Shown here: positions 1-11,156 of the stretch, piece by piece
How positions within the stretch are numbered: the first letter of the stretch is position 1
Layout of the letters: each line of letters opens with the position of its first letter
From: Myxococcales bacterium
GTDB taxonomy: Bacteria > Myxococcota_A > Polyangia > Haliangiales > Haliangiaceae
Direction of reading: 5' to 3'
Length of the DNA stretch: 35,412 bases
Assembly: GCA_011526095.1 (NCBI GenBank)
Contig: WYBA01000413.1
Location: 1-35,412 of the forward strand
Notes under the pieces: generated by a model
The model's input: only the letters and a program-made list of their open reading frames with translations
Told to the model about the DNA's origin: nothing
Database searches by the model: none
Made by a program: the position numbers and the translations under genes

Positions 1-1772
1 CGTCGCGTCCGCCGACCGCCCAGCCGTCGCGTCCGCCGACCGCCCAGCCGTCACGTCCGCCGGCCGCCCAGCCGTCGCGTCCGCCGACCGCCCAGCCGTC
101 GCGTCCGCCGACCGCCCAGCCAGCGCGTCCGCCGACCGCCCGCTCGGTCGCCGGGGCGCCCGCGCCGCCGGTCCGCGCGGGCGCGCTTCGCCCGGCCGAT
201 CGCGCGACCGTCGTGCCTGACAAGGTCGCGACGCTGACGATGCCGGCGGACCTCGGGGAGATCGAGGAGATGACGTCGATCTCCGGGCCGCCGGGGTTCG
301 ACGGGCCGACCCACACCGACGGGCCGACGAAGACGATGCAGCAGCCGGCGCCGCCGGCGCCGCTCGACTACGGCGACTACGAGCCGACGATGATCGAGGG
401 CGACGGGATGCTGGAGCCAGCGTCCGACGCGCCCGAGCCGACCGATTCCGAGGACGGTCCGACGGTGACGCGCGACGGCGCCGGCGTGCCGCTGCCCGCC
501 GCGGTCCAGCTATCGTCGTCGGAGACCGCGCCGCGCCACGCCGAGCTGCGGTCGCGGGCGCGGCCGGGCGCGCCCGCGCATCCCGCGCTCAGCGCGAGCT
601 CGCCGACGCCCGCGGTCAGCGCGCTACGCCCCGGCAAGGGCTCGCGCCGCACCCCGCCGGGCGGTGTGCCGGTGGCGGGCGGCTCGGTCCTGCAGGCGAT
701 CGTCGGCAGGGGCAGCGGTGAGCCGATGCCGACGGTGCCGCTGCGCACCTCGTCCGACGGGGTCCCTCACGCGGTGCCCGACGGGGCGCCGAGCCACGCC
801 CAGACCCAGCCGCAGGCCGGGTTCCCGCCGCAGATGCACGGCGTGCCCGGTCACCACGCGCTGCCGGCGCACGGCGCGCCGCCGCCGCCGGCCGGCCTCG
901 GTCCGCCGCCGGCGCAGCCGCCGCAGCCACCGCCCGGCCAGGGCCCGATGCCGCTCGTCGCGCCGCCGACGCCGATGCCGGGCTCGCTCGGCATGCCGCA
1001 CCTGCCGCCGCACATGATGGCGTACCAGATGCCGCCGGCGGCGCAGGTGGTGATGCCGGGCTACGGGCCGCCGGGGCAGGGCGTGCCCGGGCAGCCCGGG
1101 ATGCCCGGCCAGACCCCGGGCTACGGCTATCCGTACGGCCCGCCGGGCGCGGCGCCCGGCCAGATGGGGATGACGTTCACCAAGCAGATGCAGGCGGCGC
1201 TCGACGTCGACGAGATCCCCGCGCACTACAAGCTCGAGCGCAGCACCGGCAACCGCATCGTGTGGATCCTCGCCGCGATGATGACCGTGCTCGGCGCGGT
1301 CGTCGCGACGGTCCTGCTGATGCGCACCACTGACGGCCCGGCGCCCTCGACGCTGGTGATCGAGTCGGTGCCGTCGGGCGCGAGCGTGAAGGTCGACGGC
1401 GAGGCCCTGACCGAGACGACGCCGGCGCGGTTCCGCACCCGCCCCGGCGCGCGCCACGAGGTGCGCGTCGAGCTGCCCCGCCACAAGCCGTGGACCGACA
1501 CGGTCGTCGTGTCGGGCAACGGCGGCGATCTCAAGATCGTCGCGGTGCTCAAGACCTCGACCGGCAAGCTGCGGATCAACAGCGCGCCCGGCGGCGCCGA
1601 GGTGTGGATCGGCGGACAGCACCAGGGCGTGACCCCGACGACGATCGACATCCCCGATCCGAGCGTCGTGAAGGAGGTGGAGCTCCGCCACAAGGACTTC
1701 GGCTCCGTCGTCCAGCCGGTGACGTGGGACGCCAGCGACACCGCCTCGATCGACGTGAACTTCCGCAAGTAG
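1..1772 (+). CDS. PEGA-domain membrane protein, 5' end outside the window
   Basis: An open frame (codons start at position 3) runs from the window edge to the TAG at 1770-1772, giving at least 589 residues. I therefore treat it as truncated by the window rather than starting at the internal GTG at 213. It begins with an SRPPTAQP octapeptide repeat, followed by a long Pro/Gly/Ala/Met-rich low-complexity region (about 430-1170). One transmembrane segment follows (about 1251-1326, WILAAMMTVLGAVVATVLLM). Two PEGA-like repeats lie after the membrane: one near 1347-1548 (SVPSGASVKVDGE, TTPARF) and one near 1563-1768 (SAPGGAEVWIGG, VTPTTI). PEGA domains are small beta-sandwiches found outside the membrane in surface proteins and at the C-terminus of many Myxococcota Ser/Thr kinases. 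A kinase domain upstream of the window is likely but not visible. The DUF3088 gene follows 11 bp later, so the two are probably co-transcribed. Confidence 0.8.
   Translation, partial: SRPPTAQPSRPPTAQPSRPPAAQPSRPPTAQPSRPPTAQPARPPTARSVAGAPAPPVRAGALRPADRATVVPDKVATLTMPADLGEIEEMTSISGPPGFDGPTHTDGPTKTMQQPAPPAPLDYGDYEPTMIEGDGMLEPASDAPEPTDSEDGPTVTRDGAGVPLPAAVQLSSSETAPRHAELRSRARPGAPAHPALSASSPTPAVSALRPGKGSRRTPPGGVPVAGGSVLQAIVGRGSGEPMPTVPLRTSSDGVPHAVPDGAPSHAQTQPQAGFPPQMHGVPGHHALPAHGAPPPPAGLGPPPAQPPQPPPGQGPMPLVAPPTPMPGSLGMPHLPPHMMAYQMPPAAQVVMPGYGPPGQGVPGQPGMPGQTPGYGYPYGPPGAAPGQMGMTFTKQMQAALDVDEIPAHYKLERSTGNRIVWILAAMMTVLGAVVATVLLMRTTDGPAPSTLVIESVPSGASVKVDGEALTETTPARFRTRPGARHEVRVELPRHKPWTDTVVVSGNGGDLKIVAVLKTSTGKLRINSAPGGAEVWIGGQHQGVTPTTIDIPDPSVVKEVELRHKDFGSVVQPVTWDASDTASIDVNFRK
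3..146 (+). repeat. 24-bp in-frame tandem repeat encoding SRPPTAQP
   Basis: Six consecutive 24-bp units start at 3, 27, 51, 75, 99 and 123. The first five encode SRPPTAQP, with unit 3 reading SRPPAAQP, and the sixth is degenerate (ARPPTARS). The array touches the window edge, so the full copy number is unknown. The unit is a multiple of three, so copy-number change would keep the frame and only alter the length of a flexible Pro-rich linker. Confidence 0.9.
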
Positions 1773-1783
1773 CGAGGTCGACC

Positions 1784-2146
1784 ATGCCCACGCCGCCGCC
1801 CGACGCCCGCGACACCCTGATCCTGCTCCGCCCCGACTTCCTCGATCAGGGCACGCGCTGGTTCTGCCCGTACAGCGCCCAGGTGCGGGGCATGCTCGCG
1901 TACTACCCCGAGCTCGCCGACTCGCTCGAGGTGGTCGAGGTCGACTTCGCGCGCCCGCGCGAGCTGCTGGCGGAGCTGCTCGGCGACGGTGGCAAGAGCC
2001 TGCCCGTGCTGGTGCTCCACGAGACGTCGCCGGCCGAGGTCGCCGGCGTCACCGTCGCCGAGGCGCAGGGGCGGCGCTACGTCGACAAGACGATCGAGAT
2101 CCTGCGCTACCTCGCGGTGACGCGCGGGACGTCGCCGCCGCACTGA
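1784..2146 (+). CDS. DUF3088 family protein
   Basis: A 120-residue soluble protein starting at the ATG at 1784, 11 bp after the PEGA gene. Its opening (DTLILLRPDF followed by WFCPYSAQVRGML and a central SLPVLVL strand) matches my memory of DUF3088, a family without established function. The CPYS sequence near residue 29 resembles a glutaredoxin-type active site with the second cysteine replaced by serine, and the beta-alpha-beta pattern would fit a thioredoxin-like fold; this is inference only. There is no signal peptide or membrane segment. The same-strand, close placement behind the PEGA gene suggests one transcript but gives no clear role. Confidence 0.75.
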   Translation: MPTPPPDARDTLILLRPDFLDQGTRWFCPYSAQVRGMLAYYPELADSLEVVEVDFARPRELLAELLGDGGKSLPVLVLHETSPAEVAGVTVAEAQGRRYVDKTIEILRYLAVTRGTSPPH

Positions 2147-2189
2147 CCTTCGCGCCGCGATCGGTGATAGCGTCGCCGCGGGAGACACC

Positions 2190-2627
<438 letters not shown>

Positions 2628-2686
2628 TCAGGCAGGCGCCGGGAGCGGGCGGCGCGACTTCACGCCGGGGGCGGCATCTCCCCGGC

Positions 2687-3013
2687 ATGAACCAGCGATC
2701 CATCGCCTCCATCGTCCTGCTGTCCATCCTCACCCTCGGCATCTACTTCGTGGTCTGGACCGTGAAGACCAAGAACGAGATGAACGAGCGCCACGCCGCC
2801 CAGATCCCGACCGCCTGGTTGATGTGGGTCCCGTTCTGGTGGGCGTGGAAGTACTGCGCCGGCGTCGAGCGCGCGACGGACGGCAAGATGTCCCAGATCA
2901 ACGCGTTCCTGCTGCTCCACATCTTCCCGGTGGTGGGCCAGGTCCTGATCCAGCTCAAGGCCAACGAGGCGGCGGCCGCCCAGCCGGCGCGCGCCCAGGC
3001 CCTCGCGGCGTAG
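2687..3013 (+). CDS. DUF4234 family small membrane protein
   Basis: A 108-residue protein with three hydrophobic segments: residues 5-25 (SIVLLSILTLGIYFVVWTV), 40-60 (IPTAWLMWVPFWWAWKYCAGV, Trp-rich) and 71-90 (INAFLLLHIFPVVGQVLIQL). It ends in an Ala/Gln-rich tail. The SILTLGIYFVVW opening with NEMNE after it is typical of DUF4234 membrane proteins, whose function is unknown. It lies between the bactofilin gene and the atp promoter and is probably the last gene of the upstream group, because a hairpin follows its stop codon. Confidence 0.75.
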   Translation: MNQRSIASIVLLSILTLGIYFVVWTVKTKNEMNERHAAQIPTAWLMWVPFWWAWKYCAGVERATDGKMSQINAFLLLHIFPVVGQVLIQLKANEAAAAQPARAQALAA

Positions 3014-3028
3014 CCGCGTTCGGCCAGG

Positions 3029-3050
3029 CCTGGGCTGCGGCGGGCCCAGG
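3029..3050 (+). terminator. Possible hairpin terminator after the DUF4234 gene
   Basis: CCTGGGC (3029-3035) pairs with GCCCAGG (3044-3050) around an 8-base loop, 15 bp after the stop codon. No T-tract follows, so intrinsic termination is only possible. Confidence 0.35.
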
Positions 3051-3157
3051 CGGCCCCGGGCGCGATCCCGGATGGGTGACTTCGGCTCGGGAACCGCGCT
3101 CCCGGCCGGCGCGGCGCATTGTCGCAGCACGGCCTCTATCGTGCGGTCATCCCACGG

Positions 3158-3187
3158 TTGACACGTCGGCTCGCGGTTGCGTATAAG
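3158..3187 (+). promoter_or_regulatory. Sigma-70 promoter of the ATP synthase operon
   Basis: A perfect -35 TTGACA (3158-3163) and a 5-of-6 -10 TATAAG (3182-3187) are separated by 18 bp. This predicts transcription start near 3194 and a leader of about 50 nt with an AGAGG Shine-Dalgarno before the ATG at 3245. It is the best promoter match I see in the window and fits the high expression expected for ATP synthase. Confidence 0.8.
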
Positions 3188-3244
3188 CGCCCCCGCGACA
3201 GCGGCGTAAATCACCGAAGTCGCAAGGATAATCAAGAGGTTGCA

Positions 3245-3721
3245 ATGAACCCGACGGTGCTGGTCACGGTCGCCGCAGGCGACAGCCACCCGCTGATCGA
3301 CATCGATTGGACGGTCGCGATCCAGCTCGCGCTGTTCCTGATCATGTTCGTGGTCGCGAACAAGCTCCTGTTCCAGCCGTACCTGCGGCTGCGAGAGAAG
3401 CGGGCGGAGGGCATCGAGGGCGCGAAGGCGGAGGCCGAGCGGATGACCGCCGAGGCCGACGCCAAGCTCGTCGAGTACGAGAAGCAGCTCGCCGTCGCGC
3501 GCACCAAGGCGAGCGAGGAGAGCCGCAAGATCCGCGCGGAGGCGGCGGCCTACGAGCGCGACACCACCGCGGCGGCGCGCGCGAGCGCGAGCGCGGCGAT
3601 GGAGGAGGCGCAGAAGACCGTGCGCACGCAGACCGAGGCGGCCCGCAAGGACCTGCTGCCGCGCGCCGAGGCGCTCGGCAAGCAGATGGCGGGACGGCTG
3701 CTCGGACGGGAGGTCGCGTGA
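3245..3721 (+). CDS. atpF: ATP synthase F0 subunit b (b/b-prime type, first copy)
   Basis: A 158-residue protein with one N-terminal membrane segment (about residues 22-42, WTVAIQLALFLIMFVVANKLLF). It then has the characteristic QPYLRLREKR turn and a long charged Ala/Glu/Lys/Arg-rich coiled coil to the C-terminus. This is the peripheral stalk subunit that ties F1 to F0. The start at 3245 is chosen because AGAGG precedes it and the promoter lies downstream of the earlier in-frame start at 3119. The stop TGA (3719-3721) overlaps the next ATG by one base. Two different b-type genes in tandem imply a b/b-prime heterodimer, as in cyanobacteria and many delta-proteobacteria; which copy is b and which b-prime is uncertain. 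Confidence 0.9.
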   Translation: MNPTVLVTVAAGDSHPLIDIDWTVAIQLALFLIMFVVANKLLFQPYLRLREKRAEGIEGAKAEAERMTAEADAKLVEYEKQLAVARTKASEESRKIRAEAAAYERDTTAAARASASAAMEEAQKTVRTQTEAARKDLLPRAEALGKQMAGRLLGREVA

Positions 3722-4554
3722 TGAAGCGCCTGGTGTCGATCCTCGCGTTCGTCGTCGGTGCCGCGATCGCGGCGCCCGCGGTCGTCCACGCCGACCAGGC
3801 GCCGGCCGAGGCCGGCGCGATGCCGGCCCCGCCCGCCGAGGGCGACCCGCACGGGGCGCACGGCGCGCCCGCGGCCGGCGGCCACGGCGACGCCGCCCAC
3901 GGCGGCGGCCACGGCCACCACGACCCGTCGGCCACGTACAACTACTTCGACGGCCTGGACCTCTCCTACAAGAAGAAGGACCAGTACGGCGGCCCGCTCG
4001 GCGACGGCGCGCTCGGCCCGGACAAGCGCCCGCTCGGCCCGGGCGAGTCCGAGCAGCCGATGAGCGTCCCGTTCATCCTGGTGCTGTTCAACTTCGGCCT
4101 GCTGCTGATCATCCTCGCCAAGTGGGGCGCGCCCGCGGCGCGCCAGGCGGCCGAGAAGCGCTCCGACGAGATCAAGAACGCCCTGGACGAGGCCGCGCGC
4201 CTGCGCGCCCAGGCCAGGACCAAGCTCGACGAGTACAACACCAAGCTGCGCGCCGCCGAGGCGGAGATGGCGAAGCTGGTCGACGACATGCGCGCCGACG
4301 CCGAGTCGGAGAAGAAGCGCATCATCGCCGCCGCCGAGGCCCAGGCCGCCGCGCTCAAGAAGGACGCCGAGGAGCGGATCGCCGCCGAGATCGGCCGCGC
4401 CCGCTACGAGCTGCAGCTCGAGGTCGTCGCCGCCGCCGCCACCGTCGCCGAGCGGATGCTGCGCGACCAGGCCTCGCCCACCGATCACGCCGCGATGGTC
4501 ACCGCGTTCGTCGACAACGTGACCGCCGCCGCCCGCCAGGAGCGCGCCCGATGA
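3721..4554 (+). CDS. atpF: ATP synthase F0 subunit b with signal peptide and His-rich extension
   Basis: A 277-residue b-type subunit, far longer than the usual 150-170. Residues 1-24 look like a cleavable signal peptide (FVVGAAIAAPAVVHA then DQ). Next comes a Pro/Ala/Gly segment with seven histidines between residues 44 and 67 (including HGHHD), then a Tyr/Lys/Gly-rich linker. The true membrane anchor is at 115-133 (SVPFILVLFNFGLLLIILAKW), and a long charged coiled coil runs to the end. The coiled coil identifies it as peripheral stalk. The extension would lie outside the inner membrane, on the periplasmic side. Signal-peptide-bearing b subunits occur in some delta-proteobacteria; the histidine cluster is unusual to me. 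It overlaps atpH by an ATGA, so translation is probably coupled. Confidence 0.88.
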   Translation: MKRLVSILAFVVGAAIAAPAVVHADQAPAEAGAMPAPPAEGDPHGAHGAPAAGGHGDAAHGGGHGHHDPSATYNYFDGLDLSYKKKDQYGGPLGDGALGPDKRPLGPGESEQPMSVPFILVLFNFGLLLIILAKWGAPAARQAAEKRSDEIKNALDEAARLRAQARTKLDEYNTKLRAAEAEMAKLVDDMRADAESEKKRIIAAAEAQAAALKKDAEERIAAEIGRARYELQLEVVAAAATVAERMLRDQASPTDHAAMVTAFVDNVTAAARQERAR

Positions 4555-5090
4555 TCAGCGGAAGCCTCGCCCGTCGCTACGCGCGGGCCCTGATGTCGAT
4601 CGGGGCCGACCAGAAGAACGCCGACAAGCTCGGCTCCGATCTGCGCGTGTTCGCGCAGGCGCTGCACACCTCGGCCGAGCTCAACACCGTGCTGTCGAAC
4701 CCCGCGTTCCCGCGCGCCGATCGCAAGAAGATCGTCGACGCGCTGGCGACGCGATTCGGCGTGCTGCCAGTGTCGCGCACGTTCCTGTTCGTGTTGCTCG
4801 ACAAGGAGCGCCTCGCGCACATCCCGTCGATCTCGCGCGAGATCGACCGGATGCTCGAGGAGCAGGCGGGCCGCGTCGAGGCCGAGGTCGTCTCGGCCAA
4901 GCCGCTGTCGCCGGCGCAGCTCGCGCAGATCACCGCCGTGCTCGAGCAGCTCAGCGGCAAGAAGGTCAACGTCGCCAAGCGCGAGGATCCCGCGCTGCTC
5001 GGGGGCGTGGTCGCCAAGGTCGGCGATCTCGTCTACGACGGCAGCCTGCGGACGCAGCTCCGCGCGCTGCGCGACCAGATGGCCAAGTAG
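4551..5090 (+). CDS. atpH: ATP synthase F1 subunit delta
   Basis: A 179-residue protein of normal family length. The N-terminal helical domain opens with the classic SLARRYARALMSIG. The middle has NPAFPRADRKKIVDAL and FLFVLLDKERLAHIP, and the C-terminal domain ends with GGVVAKVGDLVYDGSLRTQL, the conserved OSCP/delta signature. The subunit caps F1 and binds the b-type peripheral stalk. The ATG at 4551 sits in an ATGA overlap with the preceding stop codon, which fixes the start. A 75-bp gap with GAGGAA and AGGAAG purine runs separates it from atpA, with no promoter seen. Confidence 0.96.
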   Translation: MISGSLARRYARALMSIGADQKNADKLGSDLRVFAQALHTSAELNTVLSNPAFPRADRKKIVDALATRFGVLPVSRTFLFVLLDKERLAHIPSISREIDRMLEEQAGRVEAEVVSAKPLSPAQLAQITAVLEQLSGKKVNVAKREDPALLGGVVAKVGDLVYDGSLRTQLRALRDQMAK

Positions 5091-5165
5091 CCGGCCCCAT
5101 TGAACACGTCACGACGCGCCGACTTCGACGCGATCTCGACACGCCACGAGGAATAGGAAGCCCCC

Positions 5166-6707
<1,542 letters not shown>

Positions 6708-6711
6708 CGCC

Positions 6712-7601
6712 ATGCCGTCGCTGAAGTCCATCCGCAAGCGGATCGTCTCGGTCAAGAACACCCGGAAGATCACGCGCGCGATGAAGCTGGTCGCCGCGGC
6801 CAAGCTGCGCCGCGCCCAGGACGCGATCATCGCGGCCCGCCCCTACGCGAACGCGCTGTCGCGCGTCGTGTCGGAGCTGGCCGAGGTCGCCGGCACCGAG
6901 GCCCACCCGCTGTTCGAGCAGCGCCCGGCGAACAAGGTCGCGATCGTCGTCATGACGTCGGACCGCGGCCTCGCCGGCGCGTTCAACTCGAGCATCATCC
7001 GGCGCGTCGAGCAGTTCGTCGAGAACGAGCTGTCCGGCGCGCAGGAGGTGTCGCTGCGGCTGATCGGCAAGAAGGGCAACCAGCACTTCGCCCGCCGCAA
7101 CGCGCGGATCGCCAGCTACGACCCCGCGCCCACCGGGCCGACGGCGCTGGCCACCGCGCGCGACAGCGCCAACCGCGTGATCGACGACTTCCTCAACGGT
7201 CGCGTCGATCAGGTGTGGCTCGTCTACAACGAGTTCAAGAGCGCGATCAGCCAGGGCGTCGTGGTCAAGCAGATCCTGCCCGTCGTCCCGGAGGCGGTCG
7301 TCGACGCCAACGCGGACGGCAAGAAGGACTTCACCCACGTCGGCCCGGACTACATCTACGAGCCGGGGAAGATCGAGCTGCTCGGTCGCCTCGTGCCGCT
7401 GTTCGTGCAGATCGGGCTGTACCGCGCCGCGCTCGAGTCGATCGCGTCGGAGTTCGGCGCGCGCATGACCGCGATGGAGAACGCCACCAACAACGCCGGT
7501 GAGATGATCTCCAAGCTGACGCTCCAGTACAACCGCGCACGTCAGGCGTCGATCACCAAGGAGCTGCTCGAGGTGATCTCGGGCGCCGAAGCCCTCAAGG
7601 G

Positions 7602-7605
<4 letters not shown>
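6712..7605 (+). CDS. atpG: ATP synthase F1 subunit gamma
   Basis: A 297-residue protein, the rotating central stalk. The N-terminal helix has the conserved LKSIRKRIVSVKNTRKITRAMKLVAAAKLRRAQ pattern, the middle has VVMTSDRGLAGAFNSSIIR, and the C-terminal helix carries the signature SEFGARMTAMENATNNAGEMI followed by LTLQYNRARQASITKELLEVISGAEAL. It starts 4 bp after atpA, and its stop overlaps an ATG of the beta gene, so translational coupling is likely throughout. Length and motifs are standard. Confidence 0.97.
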
Positions 7606-9068
<1,463 letters not shown>

Positions 9069-9071
9069 TCC

Positions 9072-9512
9072 ATGGCGGAGCCGAAGCAGCTGCACGGGCT
9101 GGCGAGCAAGCTCGACGTCAACCTGGTGACCCCGCGCGGCGTGGTCGCGCACCAGGACGCCGACGGCCTGACCGCGCCCGGTGAGGAAGGCGAGTTCGAG
9201 CTGCTGCCCGGACACGTGCCGCTGCTCGCCGCGCTCCGCCCGGGCGTGCTGGTGATCGGCGAGCGCACCCGCGCGCGCTACGCGGTGTCGAGCGGCTACC
9301 TCCGGGTCGACCCGGCCGGCGCCGTCGAGGTGCTGGTCGAGCAGGCCGTCCTCGGCAGCGAGGTCGACGTCGAGGCCGCCCGCGCGGACCTCAAGTCCGC
9401 CGAGGCCGACCTCGCCAAGTGGGGCGACAAGGAGATGGACGGCGACTACAAGAACCTGCGCCAGCGCGCCGACTGGGCGCAGGCGCGGATCGCGGCGCAC
9501 GCGGCGAACTGA
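9072..9512 (+). CDS. atpC: ATP synthase F1 subunit epsilon
   Basis: A 146-residue protein starting 3 bp after atpD. The N-terminal beta-sandwich is recognisable (LDVNLVTPRGVVAHQDADGLTAPGEEGEFELLPGHVPLLAALRPGVL, then the SSGYLRVDPAGAVEVLVEQA strand pair). A C-terminal helical pair follows (residues about 100-146), rich in Ala, Asp and Lys, and could act as the inhibitory arm known for the family. It is the last gene of the operon and is followed 19 bp later by a strong hairpin terminator. Confidence 0.95.
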   Translation: MAEPKQLHGLASKLDVNLVTPRGVVAHQDADGLTAPGEEGEFELLPGHVPLLAALRPGVLVIGERTRARYAVSSGYLRVDPAGAVEVLVEQAVLGSEVDVEAARADLKSAEADLAKWGDKEMDGDYKNLRQRADWAQARIAAHAAN

Positions 9513-9531
9513 TCGCGCGCGCGCGAGCGTG

Positions 9532-9564
9532 ACGGGCCGCCGCGAGGCGGCCCGTTCGTCGTTT
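9532..9564 (+). terminator. Intrinsic terminator of the ATP synthase operon
   Basis: A perfect 10-bp stem, ACGGGCCGCC (9532-9541) with GGCGGCCCGT (9546-9555), is closed by a GCGA tetraloop of the GNRA type and followed by the T-enriched TCGTCGTTT. It lies 19 bp after atpC and before the 3' end of a convergent gene, so it may serve both directions. Confidence 0.85.
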
Positions 9565-9579
9565 CGGCGGGCGTCGCGG

Positions 9580-11106
9580 TCACCGCGGCGGCGCGAGCCG
9601 GACGTCGCCGAGGTCGACGTCGGTCGCGCCGGTCGTTGTGTCCGGGCGGCCGAGCGGGGACCACCGCCACGTGCCCCGGGTGCGGCCGAACAGCGCGAGG
9701 TGGCCGGCGGGAAGGTTCGCGAGGGTGAAGCGGCCGTCGCGGTCGGTGCGGGCCTCGCGCCGCAGCGCGACCGGGTCGTCGCGCAGGCCGCACGGATCGA
9801 GGAACGTGTCGTGCGCGCGCTGCGACCAGCACAGCTCGACGGTGCCGCCGCGCACGGCGCGGCCGCGCGCGTCGACGAGGCGGCCGCGGACAGTGACGCG
9901 GCGGGGCACGGGCAGCGCGATCGTCGCGGGCGCGGGGCGAGGGAGCGCGATCGCGTGGACGGTGCCGGCGAGCCCGTCGGCCGAGCCCGCGGTCACGACG
10001 GTCACGGCCGCGCCGCCATCCTCGATGACGGCGAAGCCGCTCGGGGACAGCGTGACCCACACGCGGCCGCGGTCGTCAGCGACGACGTCGGTGACGAGCG
10101 CCTCGAGCGTCGCGAGCGGCGCGGGCTCGGCGCGCGTGCCGTCGGGGCGCGCCGCGAGCACGCCCGCGATCTGGCCGCGCGTCGCCCAGATCGTGCCGTC
10201 GGGCGTGATCGCCTCGGCGCGGTCCCAGCCGAGCGTGTCGTCGAGCGGGTCGACCGCGGTCCCGCGGATCCGGACCGAGCCGGTCTTGATCAGGTGGAGC
10301 AGCGAGCCGTCGGCGGTGGCGACGGGCGCGCCGTAGTGGTGCGCCGGGACGTCGAGGGCGACGAGCTCGGTCCCGACGAGCGCGAGCACGCGGCCGTCGG
10401 GCGGCGGCGGCGGCGGGCGGCGGTCTCGTCGCAGGTCGCGCGACGTCTCGCCGCGCGTCGTGACGACGACCGCGCCGTCGACCGCGACCGCGAGCTGGTC
10501 GACGACCTCGTCGCGCCGCATCGCCGGCAGCGCGACGCGGGTCCACACCTCGTCCTCGAAGCACGCCAGGTGCGTGTCGGACAGCGCGCACAGCCGCGGC
10601 CCGCCGGTCGCGACGCGGCGCCAGCGCGGGCCAGCCCCCAGCGACAAGGCGGTCCACGCGTCCCACGTCCGGCCGTTCCACCGCGCGACCGTCTCGCCAC
10701 CGTCGAACGCCCACGCCGTGTCGCCCGGCCCGACGTACACGCCGCAGCACGCCGCGCCGGGCGGCCGCGGCATCGGCGTCAGCGCCTCCCCGTCCCACGC
10801 GTAGAGCGCGTCCTTGCCGTACAGCCACGCGCCGCCGCTCGCGCGCGGCGCGGGGTGCAGGCCGGCCGAGCCCGGGACGACGCGCGCGCCGCGCTCGTCG
10901 AGGACGACGACGTGCGCCGCGTCCCAGGTCGGGCCGACCGTGAGATAGACGCCGGGCGGGCCGCCGACGCCGCCGAGCCCCGCGGGCGCCGCGTCGGTCG
11001 GCTCGCTGGCGGCCCGCGCGTCCAGGACGGGCGCCGCCGCGCGCGTGTCGGCGCCGCCGCCGCATGCCGCGGTGGCGAGCGCGACGAGCACGGGCGCCAG
11101 CCTCAC
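9580..11106 (-). CDS. Beta-propeller lipoprotein with C-terminal carboxypeptidase-regulatory-like domain
   Basis: A 508-residue protein with a lipoprotein signal (PVLVALATAAC, lipidated Cys15). The middle is built from repeating short strands with aspartate/glycine turns and Trp/Trp-Asp motifs (AYAWDGEAL, ARWNGRTWDAW, DGTIWATRGQIAGV, DDRGRVWVTLSPSGF), as in two-component-sensor-type or NHL/SMP-like propellers. The C-terminus (about residues 405-508) has RVTVRGRLVDARGRAVRGGTVELCW and DRDGRFTLANLPAGHLALF, the pattern of a carboxypeptidase regulatory-like beta-sandwich. It is probably anchored in a membrane facing the periplasm or outside. The start is GTG, and a TACGAT hexamer 6 bases upstream predicts a leaderless message. 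It is divergent from the kinase-WD40 gene with 50 bp between them. The function is unknown. Confidence 0.8.
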   Translation of the reverse strand: MRLAPVLVALATAACGGGADTRAAAPVLDARAASEPTDAAPAGLGGVGGPPGVYLTVGPTWDAAHVVVLDERGARVVPGSAGLHPAPRASGGAWLYGKDALYAWDGEALTPMPRPPGAACCGVYVGPGDTAWAFDGGETVARWNGRTWDAWTALSLGAGPRWRRVATGGPRLCALSDTHLACFEDEVWTRVALPAMRRDEVVDQLAVAVDGAVVVTTRGETSRDLRRDRRPPPPPPDGRVLALVGTELVALDVPAHHYGAPVATADGSLLHLIKTGSVRIRGTAVDPLDDTLGWDRAEAITPDGTIWATRGQIAGVLAARPDGTRAEPAPLATLEALVTDVVADDRGRVWVTLSPSGFAVIEDGGAAVTVVTAGSADGLAGTVHAIALPRPAPATIALPVPRRVTVRGRLVDARGRAVRGGTVELCWSQRAHDTFLDPCGLRDDPVALRREARTDRDGRFTLANLPAGHLALFGRTRGTWRWSPLGRPDTTTGATDVDLGDVRLAPPR

Positions 11107-11112
11107 GGCGCG

Positions 11113-11118
11113 ATCGTA
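11113..11118 (-). promoter_or_regulatory. -10 element TACGAT, leaderless start of the propeller lipoprotein
   Basis: On the minus strand TACGAT is followed by six bases and the GTG at 11106-11104. With the hexamer's last base at -7, transcription would begin on the G of the start codon. No -35 match is seen. Confidence 0.55.
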
Positions 11119-11140
11119 CGCGCGAGGCGCGCGCGCGGCC

Positions 11141-11146
11141 TATACT
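11141..11146 (+). promoter_or_regulatory. -10 element TATACT of the kinase-WD40 gene
   Basis: TATACT (5 of 6 to TATAAT) ends ten bases before the ATG at 11157. It predicts transcription start near 11153 and a 4-nt leader without a Shine-Dalgarno. No -35 match is seen. Confidence 0.55.
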
Positions 11147-11156
11147 CGTCCGGTCG

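Noticed and set aside
11064..11156. Upstream extension of the kinase gene (31 extra codons)
   Set aside because: TATACT at 11141 places the promoter inside the extension; the extension is Arg/Ala-rich and overlaps the divergent lipoprotein start.
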